Shown here piece after piece: positions 6,804-14,222 of a DNA stretch of 64,000 nucleotides. The notes beneath the pieces were generated by a model that was not told the origin of the DNA, did no database searches, and saw only the letters and a program-made list of their open reading frames with translations. The position numbers and the translations under genes were made by a program. Source of the stretch: Desulfobotulus mexicanus (lineage in GTDB: Bacteria; Desulfobacterota; Desulfobacteria; Desulfobacterales; ASO4-4); contig NZ_VDMB01000005.1 of assembly GCF_006175995.1 (NCBI RefSeq), positions 97,296-161,295 on the forward strand, read 5' to 3'. Each line of letters begins with the position of its first letter. Within the stretch, counting starts at the first letter, position 1.

Positions 6804-7985
6804 TTACTGGTCTCCTTCATTGCCATGATCCATGCCCAGCAGCGTTTCCTTGTCCGGGTACTTGGCGTAGATGAAGGGAGAATGGGTTGCAACGATGAAC
6901 TGATTGGAAGACTGCTGTTTTACGAGAATGGAAAAAAGCTGGCGCTGCCAGTCCACATGCAGGCTCAGTTCAGGCTCATCAATGAGGATAACGGCATTTT
7001 GAAAAAAGGAATTATAGGCGATAAAGCTGAAAAGCTGTTTTTCTCCGGCAGAAAGAAACTCCGAATGGATGGCCTTTGCCGCCTCACCGATGGTGAGTGT
7101 GCTGTCTAATCTGATGCCGCTGTGCTGCATGATGCTGGAAACAATTTCTTTGATAACATTAAAGGGTTGCATGATTTTTTCTGTGAATGTTTCCAGTTCT
7201 TCCATTTCTTTTTTGGCGGCTTCAAGCAGCTTCATTTCAACCGGCGATATGGATGGTTCTTCTGCCAGGGGATTGCTGCTATTCTTTTTTTTACGCTTCT
7301 GTGTTTTGTGGAATTCTTTTTTAAACTCGACCATATAGTTTTCAAGGTCTTTGATGGCTTTTTTAAAATTGTCTGAATATCCCATCTTAAGGGAATTGAG
7401 CTCCTCGGAACGGGAGGCATACTCCTTGATCAGTAACTTTTCGATGTCATGGGTGCCTATGGATAAAACCAGAGAATGCTTATCGTTGGACAGTCGTCTG
7501 GAAAAAGCAGACAGGGATTTGCCGATATCGTCCGTCAGGTGCTCTTTGGAACCGGGTCTGTGTCTGCCAATGGAAAAGCCCCCTTCAATTCTTCTGAATG
7601 TGGGAAGAAACAGGGAAGATCCTATATTGAAAAGGGCTGTATCTGCCTGATCTTTTTCAGAAAGGAGATATCTTTCACCATCATGCAAGAACTCGGAGAG
7701 ATAGCGGGCGCCGCTGCCATGGTGAAGCACTTCGACCCTGCCGGTGGGACGTTTCCGGTCTAAGGTGCATGTATATTCAGAGGTTTTCAGTTCTGCTCTT
7801 TTAAAGGGAATTTCGTTCATGGCAAGTGAAAGATTGCCGCTCAGGACATACCATAAAAGCTTGAGAAGGGTGGTTTTTCCAGAGCCGTTTCTTCCTGTGA
7901 AGATATTGATATCCTCGTTAAAATTTATACGGATGGCTTTGTCCTGTCCAAGAAAACCCTCCAATACAAGACTCTGAATCTTCAT
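6804..7985 (-). CDS. AAA/ABC-type ATPase, PARIS AriA-like candidate
   Basis: 393 residues from ATG 7985 (GGAGG 5 nt upstream). Walker A is GRNGSGKTTLLK at 31-42. The centre (about 195-285) is a long Lys/Glu-rich helical or coiled-coil arm. An ABC signature-like LSAGEKQLFSF precedes Walker B VILIDEPELSLH (about 332-343) and the switch histidine in VATHSPF. This is the SMC/OLD-like ATPase seen in defence systems (AAA_15/AAA_21). With the coupled DUF4435 gene it matches PARIS AriA, which senses phage anti-restriction proteins and releases AriB. No integrase or restriction genes adjoin it. It sits between two diverged direct repeats. Confidence 0.78.
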   Translation of the reverse strand: MKIQSLVLEGFLGQDKAIRINFNEDINIFTGRNGSGKTTLLKLLWYVLSGNLSLAMNEIPFKRAELKTSEYTCTLDRKRPTGRVEVLHHGSGARYLSEFLHDGERYLLSEKDQADTALFNIGSSLFLPTFRRIEGGFSIGRHRPGSKEHLTDDIGKSLSAFSRRLSNDKHSLVLSIGTHDIEKLLIKEYASRSEELNSLKMGYSDNFKKAIKDLENYMVEFKKEFHKTQKRKKKNSSNPLAEEPSISPVEMKLLEAAKKEMEELETFTEKIMQPFNVIKEIVSSIMQHSGIRLDSTLTIGEAAKAIHSEFLSAGEKQLFSFIAYNSFFQNAVILIDEPELSLHVDWQRQLFSILVKQQSSNQFIVATHSPFIYAKYPDKETLLGMDHGNEGDQ

Positions 7986-8086
7986 TGTTCCTCCAGATAA
8001 AATCAACCCGGCCGAAACGGTCAGGATATTTCAATCTTTCAAGCTTTTTTATACTTTCCCTGCCCGCTGGACCAGCATATGCAAAC

Positions 8087-8128
8087 AGCCTATCAGGAAG
8101 GGCATACTTCCTGACAGGCTACTTTTTT
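8087..8128 (+). terminator. Rho-independent terminator-like hairpin
   Basis: A 14-bp stem with one mismatch (AGCCTATCAGGAAG / CTTCCTGACAGGCT) has a 6-nt loop and is followed by AC and six T residues on the plus strand. No plus-strand gene ends here. It may be left from a lost gene, or may insulate the ATPase promoter from upstream reading. Confidence 0.6.
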
Positions 8129-8130
8129 AT

Positions 8131-8175
8131 TCACCATTTTTCCATTGAATTCCCGATTCTGATTAAAGTTGCCAT
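8131..8175 (-). pseudogene. truncated MazE-like antitoxin start
   Basis: The sequence encodes MATLIRIGNS, nearly identical to the first 10 residues of the antitoxin at 5464-5739, with the same GGAGG ribosome binding site. After codon 10 the homology stops, and the frame ends four residues later (MEKW-stop). It is the residue of a duplication or recombination whose breakpoint lies at the GAATTC common to both copies. Confidence 0.75.
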
Positions 8176-8461
8176 TTCAGCCTCCAGATGCTGTTGACAT
8201 AATTGCAATGTGACCACAAGAAGATCTCCTGTCAATTCTAATTGTCAGCTGATTCGGGCCTTAATTTTAAAAAAGGGGATTCTGGAATTTTAGATTTTTG
8301 GCAGGTATCAGCTTTTTTATATACAGATCCAATTCTGAATCCGCAGCCTCCCAAGGTTGCCTGGCTGTGTGAACGAAGCCTGTCGTGTGCTATGGTGTTA
8401 TGTGTCGATAGAATCCAAAAATTTCGACACCCCTGTTTGACCATGTCGATGGTGTAAACAG
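8146..8461. repeat. ~316-bp diverged direct repeat, copy 2
   Basis: Partner of 5710-6028 in the same orientation, beginning at the shared TGAATTCCC and ending after the third GTCGAT-type site. Small indels shift all reading frames between copies. It lies upstream of the ATPase gene and probably contributes its promoter region. Confidence 0.75.
8403..8451. promoter_or_regulatory. putative operator: three GTCGAT sites (copy 2)
   Basis: GTCGAT at 8404, TTCGAC at 8423 and GTCGAT at 8445 keep the spacing of the array at 5970-6018 within two bases. If the orphan antitoxin binds these sites, it could control the ATPase/DUF4435 operon from here. Confidence 0.38.
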
Positions 8462-8475
8462 GCTTCAGGGCAGGT

Positions 8476-8550
8476 GGGCACCCGTAAAGGGTGCCCCTAC
8501 AAAACAGGGTAAGTAAAAAGCATTCGTAGGGGCAGGTCTTGCGTCTGCCC
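8476..8550. repeat. REP-like hairpin pair
   Basis: Two short hairpins stand in tandem: GGGCACCC-gtaaa-GGGTGCCC (8476-8496) and GGGGCAG...CTGCCC (about 8529-8550, preceded by GTA). They share the GTAGGGGCAG core with copies at 358, 14151 and 19252, and mark a dispersed palindromic family in this genome. Confidence 0.6.
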
Positions 8551-8625
8551 GCATTAAAATATCCGCTCGCACCATGGCCTGACAACAATCAGACCTGTAA
8601 GCTGTGGCTGAATGAAGGAGGCTGC

Positions 8626-8805
8626 ATGTTCAAGGATTTTTCTCTGGGATGCCTTGTTTTAATAGCTCTGGCAATCCTTGTTCCTTTGGGAGTGATCATT
8701 TTTCAGGCCTTATTCTGGACTGCCAGCCAGTTGATCAAGCTTGTTGTTGCTGTTGTCGTACTGATCATCATAGGCAGGGCAGTGAGAATATTTTTGAACA
8801 GATAA
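8626..8805 (+). CDS. small membrane protein, function unknown
   Basis: 59 residues from ATG 8626, preceded by AAGGAGG with 5 nt spacing. Two hydrophobic segments (about 9-28 and 34-51) are joined by a short polar stretch, and the C-terminus is basic (GRAVRIFLNR). I recognise no family. The good ribosome binding site and the double membrane profile support a real gene. It lies just outside the 42-bp direct repeat at 8854. Similar two-helix proteins occur both as housekeeping membrane proteins and in defence loci, and the sequence does not decide which. Confidence 0.6.
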   Translation: MFKDFSLGCLVLIALAILVPLGVIIFQALFWTASQLIKLVVAVVVLIIIGRAVRIFLNR

Positions 8806-9224
8806 GCTGGCAGATATTCTTAGTGATTTTAGAAAAACATCATGTGTTGAGGGTTTGAGAAGCACAGATTTTCACATACTCCCCCTACACCTCCAAAAAG
8901 CGGAGGAACAGGAGTTACAAAAGCAAGGAAGCATGGAACCGAGGATGGCCTGGCCTGAAATGAGAAGATATGTGTTAAGAGCAAGGGTTTCCTGCTGATT
9001 TTTGCAGCCATGGTTTTGTGCCCCCCTCCCCCCCCCAAAAAAAAATAAAGAAAAAAGAATTGATCTGACGGAAACTGTCGCAGGTCTGGTGTATGCTTCT
9101 TTTTAAGAAAAAATGCCTGAGTTTTCATCCTTGGCATTTTTGGTGCTTTTGTTTACAAGGAAGAATCATCACACCTGCATAAAGGCGGTCTTGCGCTGTC
9201 CATGTGCACATTGAGGGGAATTTC
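8806..9224. other. intergenic region with direct repeat and homopolymer tract
   Basis: No gene is seen. It holds the 42-bp repeat (8854-8895), a CCTCC...GGAGG hairpin next to it (about 8890-8906), and a C-run followed by an A-run (9021-9045) where length errors in the assembly are possible. The promoter of the WYL regulator should lie near 9120-9200 but is not obvious. Confidence 0.4.
8854..8895. repeat. 42-bp direct repeat, left copy (att-like)
   Basis: TTTGAGAAGC followed by ACAGATTTTCACATACTCCC and CCTACACCTCCA matches 12597-12638 at 39 of 42 positions in the same orientation. The right copy overlaps the 3' end of purF. The two copies bracket the WYL, zinc-finger, DUF1643 and lipoprotein genes. 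Confidence 0.75.
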
Positions 9225-10226
9225 ATGGGTAATACCTACCGCCAGTGCCTTATTCTGCAGATGCTTCCAAGGGAGCCACTATGTACAGACACGGCAAGCC
9301 TTGAACGCAGACTTCGGGAAAAAGGGATTGAGGTTCATCGAAGAACCATTCAGAGGGATCTGGAAGAGCTTTCGCGGGTTTTTCCAATCGCCTGCAATGA
9401 CAACGAAAAGCCCTACGGCTGGTTCTGGAGCATAAATGCAGAGGCCATCCATTTGCCCCAGATGAATCCGATCACAGCCTTTTCTTTTCGCATGATAGAG
9501 GCTTTTCTCCATTCGGTTATGCCTCCTGCGGCCCTGAAGACTCTGGAGCCCCATTTCAGTGAAGCTTCCAATATTCTGGATGCTGTCCGGGCCGAATCCT
9601 TCCGTTCCTGGCCGGACAAGGTGAAAATATTAAGCCGCACCCAGCCCCTGAAACCGCCCCACATTGATGCCGCCATTCTGAATACGGTCTATGAAGGCCT
9701 TATGGATGGAAAACGCATTCAGGCCAGCTATAGAAAACGGGGCGAAGAAGCCTCCACAGATTACACCATCAACCCTCTGGGTATCGTGCTGCTGGATTCG
9801 GTGATTTACCTTGTCTGTACCATGCGGGACTACCAGCGCATGGAGGACGTGCGCCAGCTTGCCCTGCACCGCTTTCTTTCTGCAACCCTTCTGGAGAAGC
9901 CGGGTCTTGTTCCCGAAGGTTTTTCCATGCAGGGCTACATTGACAGCGGAGCCTTCACCTATCTTCAGGGAAACCAGCCCATGGCCCTTGAATTTCTGAT
10001 GGAAAAATCCGTGGCAACCCATCTCTTTGAAACCCCCCTTTCCGAAGATCAGCGCATCACGCCCCATGATGAATTGAGGGTGAAGGTTGAAGCCACGGTG
10101 CTGGATACGGCCCAGATTCGCTGGTGGCTGCTGGGTTTTGGTGAGTTTGTTCAGGTGATGAAGCCGGAAAAGCTGAGGGAGGCGTTTGGCAGCAGGGTTA
10201 AAAAAATGCACTCCATGTATGCCTGA
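9225..10226 (+). CDS. helix-turn-helix / WYL-domain transcriptional regulator
   Basis: 333 residues from ATG 9225 (GAGGGG about 7 nt upstream; ATG 9204 has no site). The N-terminal winged helix (RQCLILQMLP...LERRLREKGIEVHRRTIQRDLEEL) is DeoR-like. The centre carries a WYL domain (IQASYRKRGEEASTDYTINPLGIVLLDSVIYLVCTM), where the usual WYL triplet reads VIYLV. The C-terminal WCX-type extension is VATVLDTAQIRWWLLGFGEFVQV-like. WYL regulators bind ligands, often nucleotides or nucleic acid, and control phage-defence and stress loci (BrxR, CapW). It stands first in the repeat-bracketed block. Base composition is like the core genome. Confidence 0.85.
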   Translation: MGNTYRQCLILQMLPREPLCTDTASLERRLREKGIEVHRRTIQRDLEELSRVFPIACNDNEKPYGWFWSINAEAIHLPQMNPITAFSFRMIEAFLHSVMPPAALKTLEPHFSEASNILDAVRAESFRSWPDKVKILSRTQPLKPPHIDAAILNTVYEGLMDGKRIQASYRKRGEEASTDYTINPLGIVLLDSVIYLVCTMRDYQRMEDVRQLALHRFLSATLLEKPGLVPEGFSMQGYIDSGAFTYLQGNQPMALEFLMEKSVATHLFETPLSEDQRITPHDELRVKVEATVLDTAQIRWWLLGFGEFVQVMKPEKLREAFGSRVKKMHSMYA

Positions 10227-10308
10227 AAGCTATGGGCTTTAAAAGACATGAAGCCTTATGAAATGGACATGACAGAATAACAACCATCAAAAAAAGGGAG
10301 GACTCAGA

Positions 10309-10641
10309 ATGACCATTAAGCATCTTGGAGAGGTCTGCCCCAATTGTAAAAAGGATTTTGACCTCCTGTCTCTGCCCGTTACCTGTGCCATGTGCCATGG
10401 AATAATGCACAGAACCTGCACCAAAGATTCTTTCATACTTGAACGCCTGGACAAACTGAATTTCAATAAAGACCGAATTTGCTATACCTGTTTGGAAAAA
10501 TTTAAGGCAGAAATTAAAAAAGATGAAAAATTACAGAATATTATTACGGCCTATGAAAAAGGATACTCAAGCGGGTACGATGCTGGATTTGTTGCCGGAA
10601 GAAATACAAGGCCGCCGTTTCTAAAAGGTATCAAGCAGTAA
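10309..10641 (+). CDS. small C4HC3 (PHD/RING-like) zinc-finger protein
   Basis: 110 residues, with GGGAGGA before ATG 10309. Eight ligands are spaced as a cross-brace zinc finger: C10-x2-C13-x12-C26-x2-C29-x4-H34-x2-C37-x20-C58-x2-C61. This is the C4HC3 order of PHD fingers and would bind two zinc ions. The Trp usual two residues before the seventh ligand is replaced by Arg56. After a charged helix comes the short GYSSGYDAGFVAGR segment, a Gly/Tyr-rich repeat of unknown role. Such fingers are rare in bacteria. Function unknown; a protein- or nucleic-acid-binding adaptor is plausible. The flanks are the WYL regulator and the DUF1643 gene. Confidence 0.7.
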   Translation: MTIKHLGEVCPNCKKDFDLLSLPVTCAMCHGIMHRTCTKDSFILERLDKLNFNKDRICYTCLEKFKAEIKKDEKLQNIITAYEKGYSSGYDAGFVAGRNTRPPFLKGIKQ

Positions 10642-10756
10642 TCTCTTTCACCAAAAAGGGTTAAAAAAGGATAGCATTTTTTAAAAAGTTTGATATGTTT
10701 AATTTTTATTAATTAGGGTTGATTTTCTGGTTAACATACAAAGAAATGGTAGTTAT

Positions 10757-11311
10757 ATGGAACAAAATAATAACTATAAGCTCTTGGAGAAGCCCGTGAC
10801 TAATCCGAAGCATGATCGGTCCAGAGTTATCTCTATAGCCATTAAATCTAATTGTGGTCAGTATCGCTATGTCCTCAAGCGTATCTGGAATACAGAATTA
10901 GAAGTAGGAGCGTTTCTGTGCGCAAACCCATCCAAAGCAGACCACCTTTTATATGATGAAACAGTGTTTAAATGTAATAATCTTGCGGTACAGTGGAACT
11001 GGGGCGGCTTCTATATCCTCAATCTCTATCCGCACTACTCAACTGATCCAAAAAAAAAGAAGCAAACTCTTGATACAGACATAAAAAATTCGCACTATAT
11101 AAAAAAAATTTCTGAAAGAGTAAGTATTTTTGTTTTAGCCTGTGGGAATGGGCATAAAATAAGAACAAGCAAACTCATCGAGGGTATCTCGAAGGAAAAG
11201 CTTTTCTGTCTTCGAATTAACAAAGGTGGTGGTTTTCTTCATCCTTCTCGTATAAATCCAGAAGAGTTTGATCGACCAATAAGGGTGTTCGGTGAGGAAG
11301 CTTATAGATAA
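10757..11311 (+). CDS. DUF1643 family protein
   Basis: 184 residues. The pattern RYVLKRIW...VGAFLCANPSKADHLLYDETVFKCNNLAVQWNWGGFYILNLYPHYSTDP is that of DUF1643 (usual form MLNPSTAD...D.T...C..FA...G.G...N...). A second conserved piece is FVLACGNGHKI, and the C-terminal LRINKGGGFLHPSR fits the family end. Biochemical role unknown; the family is common on mobile elements and phages. Codon use is AT-richer than the core genes. The ribosome binding site is weak (GGTAG), so the start is less certain. It lies in the repeat-bracketed block. Confidence 0.75.
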   Translation: MEQNNNYKLLEKPVTNPKHDRSRVISIAIKSNCGQYRYVLKRIWNTELEVGAFLCANPSKADHLLYDETVFKCNNLAVQWNWGGFYILNLYPHYSTDPKKKKQTLDTDIKNSHYIKKISERVSIFVLACGNGHKIRTSKLIEGISKEKLFCLRINKGGGFLHPSRINPEEFDRPIRVFGEEAYR

Positions 11312-11674
11312 GGATATATAGTGATATATTCTCATTTAATCTGTCTTTATTTGTTGAAAAAACAAGGTTTCCAAGGGTTTTATCTATTGGCTTTCTATTT
11401 TCCAACACCGTTATCCTCGTTATCAATCAGTAAAAAGAATGGACAAATTACAGAGAACTGGTCAAATGCAACAGAGCTTAATTTATTTACCAAATAAAAC
11501 CGAAGCGTACGCGGCAAAGTATCTATTCATTCAGATTTGATCGCAAAGACCAGCTATTTTCATCTGCTCCGAGTGGGAAAAGAGTTTTTTATAAAGTATT
11601 TTTTAGTTGAAAAATAAGATGCTTTTAACTTTTATAAATATATCTAGCTTGTTATTTTTAAGGAGGAATGCAAA
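11312..11674. other. AT-rich intergenic region
   Basis: Over 360 bp of AT-rich sequence without a credible gene. Its end supplies AAGGAGG for the lipoprotein at 11675. The composition, like that of the next gene, is far from the GC-rich core and suggests transferred DNA. Confidence 0.4.
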
Positions 11675-12457
11675 ATGAAAAATATTACTTTTAATAAGAA
11701 TGCTTTTGTCTTAGCTATCGTTACTCTTTTTTTTGTTGTTGGATGCAGCCATAATGCTCCCAAAGAATACCACTCAGATCTTTATGAAAACATACAATAC
11801 CACCATTATTTTCCACAATCATTTTTCGGTAGCGGTCAAAATAATCAAGACAGTGTAGCATTGAAAAAAATAGATCATTTTAATAGAGGTGGTTACAATC
11901 ACGCAATTTTTAAAGATTTAAATGAGTGGGCAAAGCTTAGTAATAAAGGAGCACCTCTTAATGAACATAATGCTTTTACAAAAAGAAAAGCTGCCATTTT
12001 TTTAGGTAGAGGTGTAATTTCATATCAGTTTGCTAATTTTAATTATACTGAAAAAAAGGAAAAATGTTATAGCTTTTTTTGTGTCCCGGGCAAGCCTTAT
12101 GTCAAGCCAGAGTTTTTAATTGCTATGAAATTTGATGCTGTATCTAATGTTTTATATAATGTTTCATATATATTTTCCGTTCCTGCAAAAATTATTCATT
12201 CAACAAGAGTGGCTGAAGGACCCATTGAATGGATGAAAACTATTGTATTACTGCTTTTTTCTGGTTTTATTGCTTTTTTTATGATATTTATTGGAGCAAT
12301 AATAGGTTTTATATGTCATCCTTTTCAATCATTAGCTAATCTTTTAATTAGCTTAGATGGAGGTTATCAAACCCACTTGCTTTATTCTCTTTTAGATTTA
12401 TTTTGGAATGCAATTTTATTATCTCTTTGGGATATCATATATCTTTTTTTTAAATAA
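11675..12457 (+). CDS. AT-rich lipoprotein with C-terminal membrane segments
   Basis: 260 residues; AAGGAGG precedes ATG. The N-terminus is a lipoprotein signal (MKNITFNKNAFVLAIVTLFFVVGC) with the lipobox Cys at about 24. A soluble region (25-180) has no domain I know; RGVISYQFANFNY and CYSFFCVPGKPYVKPEF stand out. Two strongly hydrophobic segments follow (about 188-212 and 240-258). A protein both lipidated and multi-spanning is unusual. The gene is much richer in A+T than its neighbours, with many AAT, TTT and AAA codons, which points to recent acquisition. Function unknown. Confidence 0.65.
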   Translation: MKNITFNKNAFVLAIVTLFFVVGCSHNAPKEYHSDLYENIQYHHYFPQSFFGSGQNNQDSVALKKIDHFNRGGYNHAIFKDLNEWAKLSNKGAPLNEHNAFTKRKAAIFLGRGVISYQFANFNYTEKKEKCYSFFCVPGKPYVKPEFLIAMKFDAVSNVLYNVSYIFSVPAKIIHSTRVAEGPIEWMKTIVLLLFSGFIAFFMIFIGAIIGFICHPFQSLANLLISLDGGYQTHLLYSLLDLFWNAILLSLWDIIYLFFK

Positions 12458-12480
12458 TACTCGTCCTGTAAACTTCCAAA

Positions 12481-12499
12481 TCCCCGGCTTTGCCGGGGA
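12481..12499. other. short perfect hairpin after the lipoprotein gene
   Basis: TCCCCGGC-TTT-GCCGGGGA forms an 8-bp GC-rich stem 23 bp past the lipoprotein stop. A T-tract is lacking on either side, so a terminator role is only possible, not shown. Confidence 0.4.
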
Positions 12500-12596
12500 T
12501 CACTAATTCAAAACCTACAAAAGAACAAGACACTTATCAAGGGCACTATTTTTTACAAAGTTAGAAACCGGATTTAAAAGGCACCTTATATTGAAA

Positions 12597-12638
12597 TTTG
12601 AAAAGAACAGATTTTCACATACTCCCCCTACCCCTCCA
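12597..12638. repeat. 42-bp direct repeat, right copy, overlapping purF 3' end
   Basis: Partner of 8854-8895 (39 of 42 identical). Its last 11 bp are the final codons and stop of purF on the minus strand. A repeat that includes the 3' end of a conserved gene is the usual look of an integration site restored after insertion, but no integrase is present. Confidence 0.75.
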
Positions 12639-14034
12639 GACACCCCTTGGTAAGACTTGAATCAAAACTCACAGGATACTTCCCGTCAAAGCAGGCCATG
12701 CAGAACCCATCCCCCTTTTTTTCAATCCCCGTGGCCTTCACAAGGCCCTCAATGGAAAGGTAATGCAGGGAATCCAACCCCAGATAATCCCTTAACTCTT
12801 CTACGGTTTTGCTGGCTGCTATCAGCTCGCCCTTGCTGGAAAAATCAATGCCATAGACACAGGGAAAGCGGTGGGGCGGGCAACTGATGCGCATGTGCAC
12901 CTTGTTGACCCCAAGCTCCCGCAGGGCTTTGACGCGGGTTTTGGCCGTAGTACCCCGGATGATGGAATCTTCAATAATAATGATGTCCTTTCCCCGGAGC
13001 ACTTCCTTTACGGGATTGAGCTTCACCCGAACGCTGAAATCCCGCATCTCCTGAGTGGGCTGAATAAAGGTACGGCCCACATAGTGGTTGCGGATCATGC
13101 CCATTTCAAAGGGAATGCCCGAGGCTTCGGCGTAGCCGATGGCCGCATACATGCCGGAGTCGGGAAAGGGCATGACCAGATCCGCCCTTACCGGTGCCTC
13201 AAGTGCCAAAGCTTTGCCGTGGGCCTTGCGGGTTTCGTAGACATTTTTTTCAAAGATGGTGGAATCCGGCCGGGCGAAATAAATGTACTCGAAAATGCAG
13301 AAATGCCTTTTGGGTGCCGGATGGGGATTAAAGGAGCGGATGCCGTCCTCATGTATGATGACAATCTCGCCGGGGTCCAGCTCCCGGATGAACTCCGCCT
13401 GCACGAGATCCAGAGCGCAGGTTTCCGAGGCCAGCACATAGCGGCCGTTGAGTTTTCCAAGACATAAGGGTCTGAAGCCGTTGGGGTCTTTCATGCCGAT
13501 GAGCTCCCCGTGGCTGGTGGAGGCCACAAAGGAGTAGGCCCCTTCGAGGCGCAGAGCCGTGCGGGACAGTGCTTCTTCCAAAGTGGCGTTTTTCAGGTTC
13601 TTGATGAAAAGATGGATGGCTATTTCCGAATCCATGGTGGTCTGGAAGATGGAGCCTTCATCCTCCAGTTCCCGTTTGAGAATATGGGCATTGACGAGGT
13701 TACCGTTGTGGGCAAGGGCGTAGTGCCTGCCCTTGTGCTGCACCACAAAGGGCTGTGCATTGAGGATGTTGGAGCCGCCTGTGGTGGAATAGCGCACATG
13801 GCCGATGCCCGTGCCACCGCCCAGAGAGAGGATTTCCTGTTTTTTGAAGATATCCGGAACCAGCCCCATGCCCTTGTGGCAGAGGATGGTTTTGTCACGG
13901 CTGACGGCAATACCGCCGCTTTCCTGGCCCCTGTGCTGCAGGGCGTAGAGTCCGAAATAACAGAGCTGGGCGGCATCGGGATGCTGATGGACACCGAAGA
14001 TTCCGCAGGCTTCTCTGGGGCGCTGGCTGGTCAT
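12628..14034 (-). CDS. purF: amidophosphoribosyltransferase
   Basis: 468 residues; catalyses PRPP + glutamine to phosphoribosylamine, the first committed step of purine synthesis. The short propeptide MTSQRPREA precedes the nucleophile Cys10 (CGIFGV). The Ntn glutaminase motifs HRGQESGGIAV, GHVRYSTTG and AHNGNLVN are present, as is the PRPP-loop IIIIEDSIIRGTT. Cys residues in RHFCIFEYIY, RISCPPHRFPC and GFCMACFDGKYP suit the [4Fe-4S]-bearing Bacillus-type enzyme. AAGGAAA precedes ATG. It is followed at its 3' end by the 42-bp repeat. CarB and CarA lie upstream in the same direction, with a 188-bp repeat-bearing gap. Confidence 0.97.
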   Translation of the reverse strand: MTSQRPREACGIFGVHQHPDAAQLCYFGLYALQHRGQESGGIAVSRDKTILCHKGMGLVPDIFKKQEILSLGGGTGIGHVRYSTTGGSNILNAQPFVVQHKGRHYALAHNGNLVNAHILKRELEDEGSIFQTTMDSEIAIHLFIKNLKNATLEEALSRTALRLEGAYSFVASTSHGELIGMKDPNGFRPLCLGKLNGRYVLASETCALDLVQAEFIRELDPGEIVIIHEDGIRSFNPHPAPKRHFCIFEYIYFARPDSTIFEKNVYETRKAHGKALALEAPVRADLVMPFPDSGMYAAIGYAEASGIPFEMGMIRNHYVGRTFIQPTQEMRDFSVRVKLNPVKEVLRGKDIIIIEDSIIRGTTAKTRVKALRELGVNKVHMRISCPPHRFPCVYGIDFSSKGELIAASKTVEELRDYLGLDSLHYLSIEGLVKATGIEKKGDGFCMACFDGKYPVSFDSSLTKGCLEG

Positions 14035-14083
14035 GGTGTATTTCCTTATATTGTGGCCGTATTTCTTGTTTGAATTTTTCTGA

Positions 14084-14222
14084 AACTATACCCTCACCCC
14101 GGCCCTCTGGCTTCGAGAGCCTCAGCCACCACCCAGGGGGAGAGGGTGAAGGGCAGGCACAGGGGCCTGCCCCTACGATATTATGCCCTCAGCCCGGTCA
14201 TTGTTTCTGGGGGAGAGGGGTA
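14084..14222. repeat. two intergenic palindromic repeats between purF and carB
   Basis: CCCTCACCCCGGCCCTCT...GGGGGAGAGGGTG (about 14091-14148) belongs to a type of intergenic palindrome seen in many genomes. It is followed by GGGCAGGCACAGGGGCCTGCCCCTAC (14151-14176), the REP-like family of this window, in reverse orientation. A second partial CCCTCAGCCCGG...GGGGGAGAGGGG ends beside the carB stop codon. Confidence 0.6.

Noticed and set aside
8238-8588. Minus-strand open frame of 116 codons through repeat copy 2 and the REP pair
   Set aside because: It runs through repetitive DNA, lacks a ribosome binding site, and its counterpart in copy 1 is interrupted.
9021-9045. C-run and A-run as a phase-variation tract
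   Set aside because: It lies more than 150 bp upstream of the WYL gene and outside any coding or recognisable promoter sequence, and may contain sequencing length errors.
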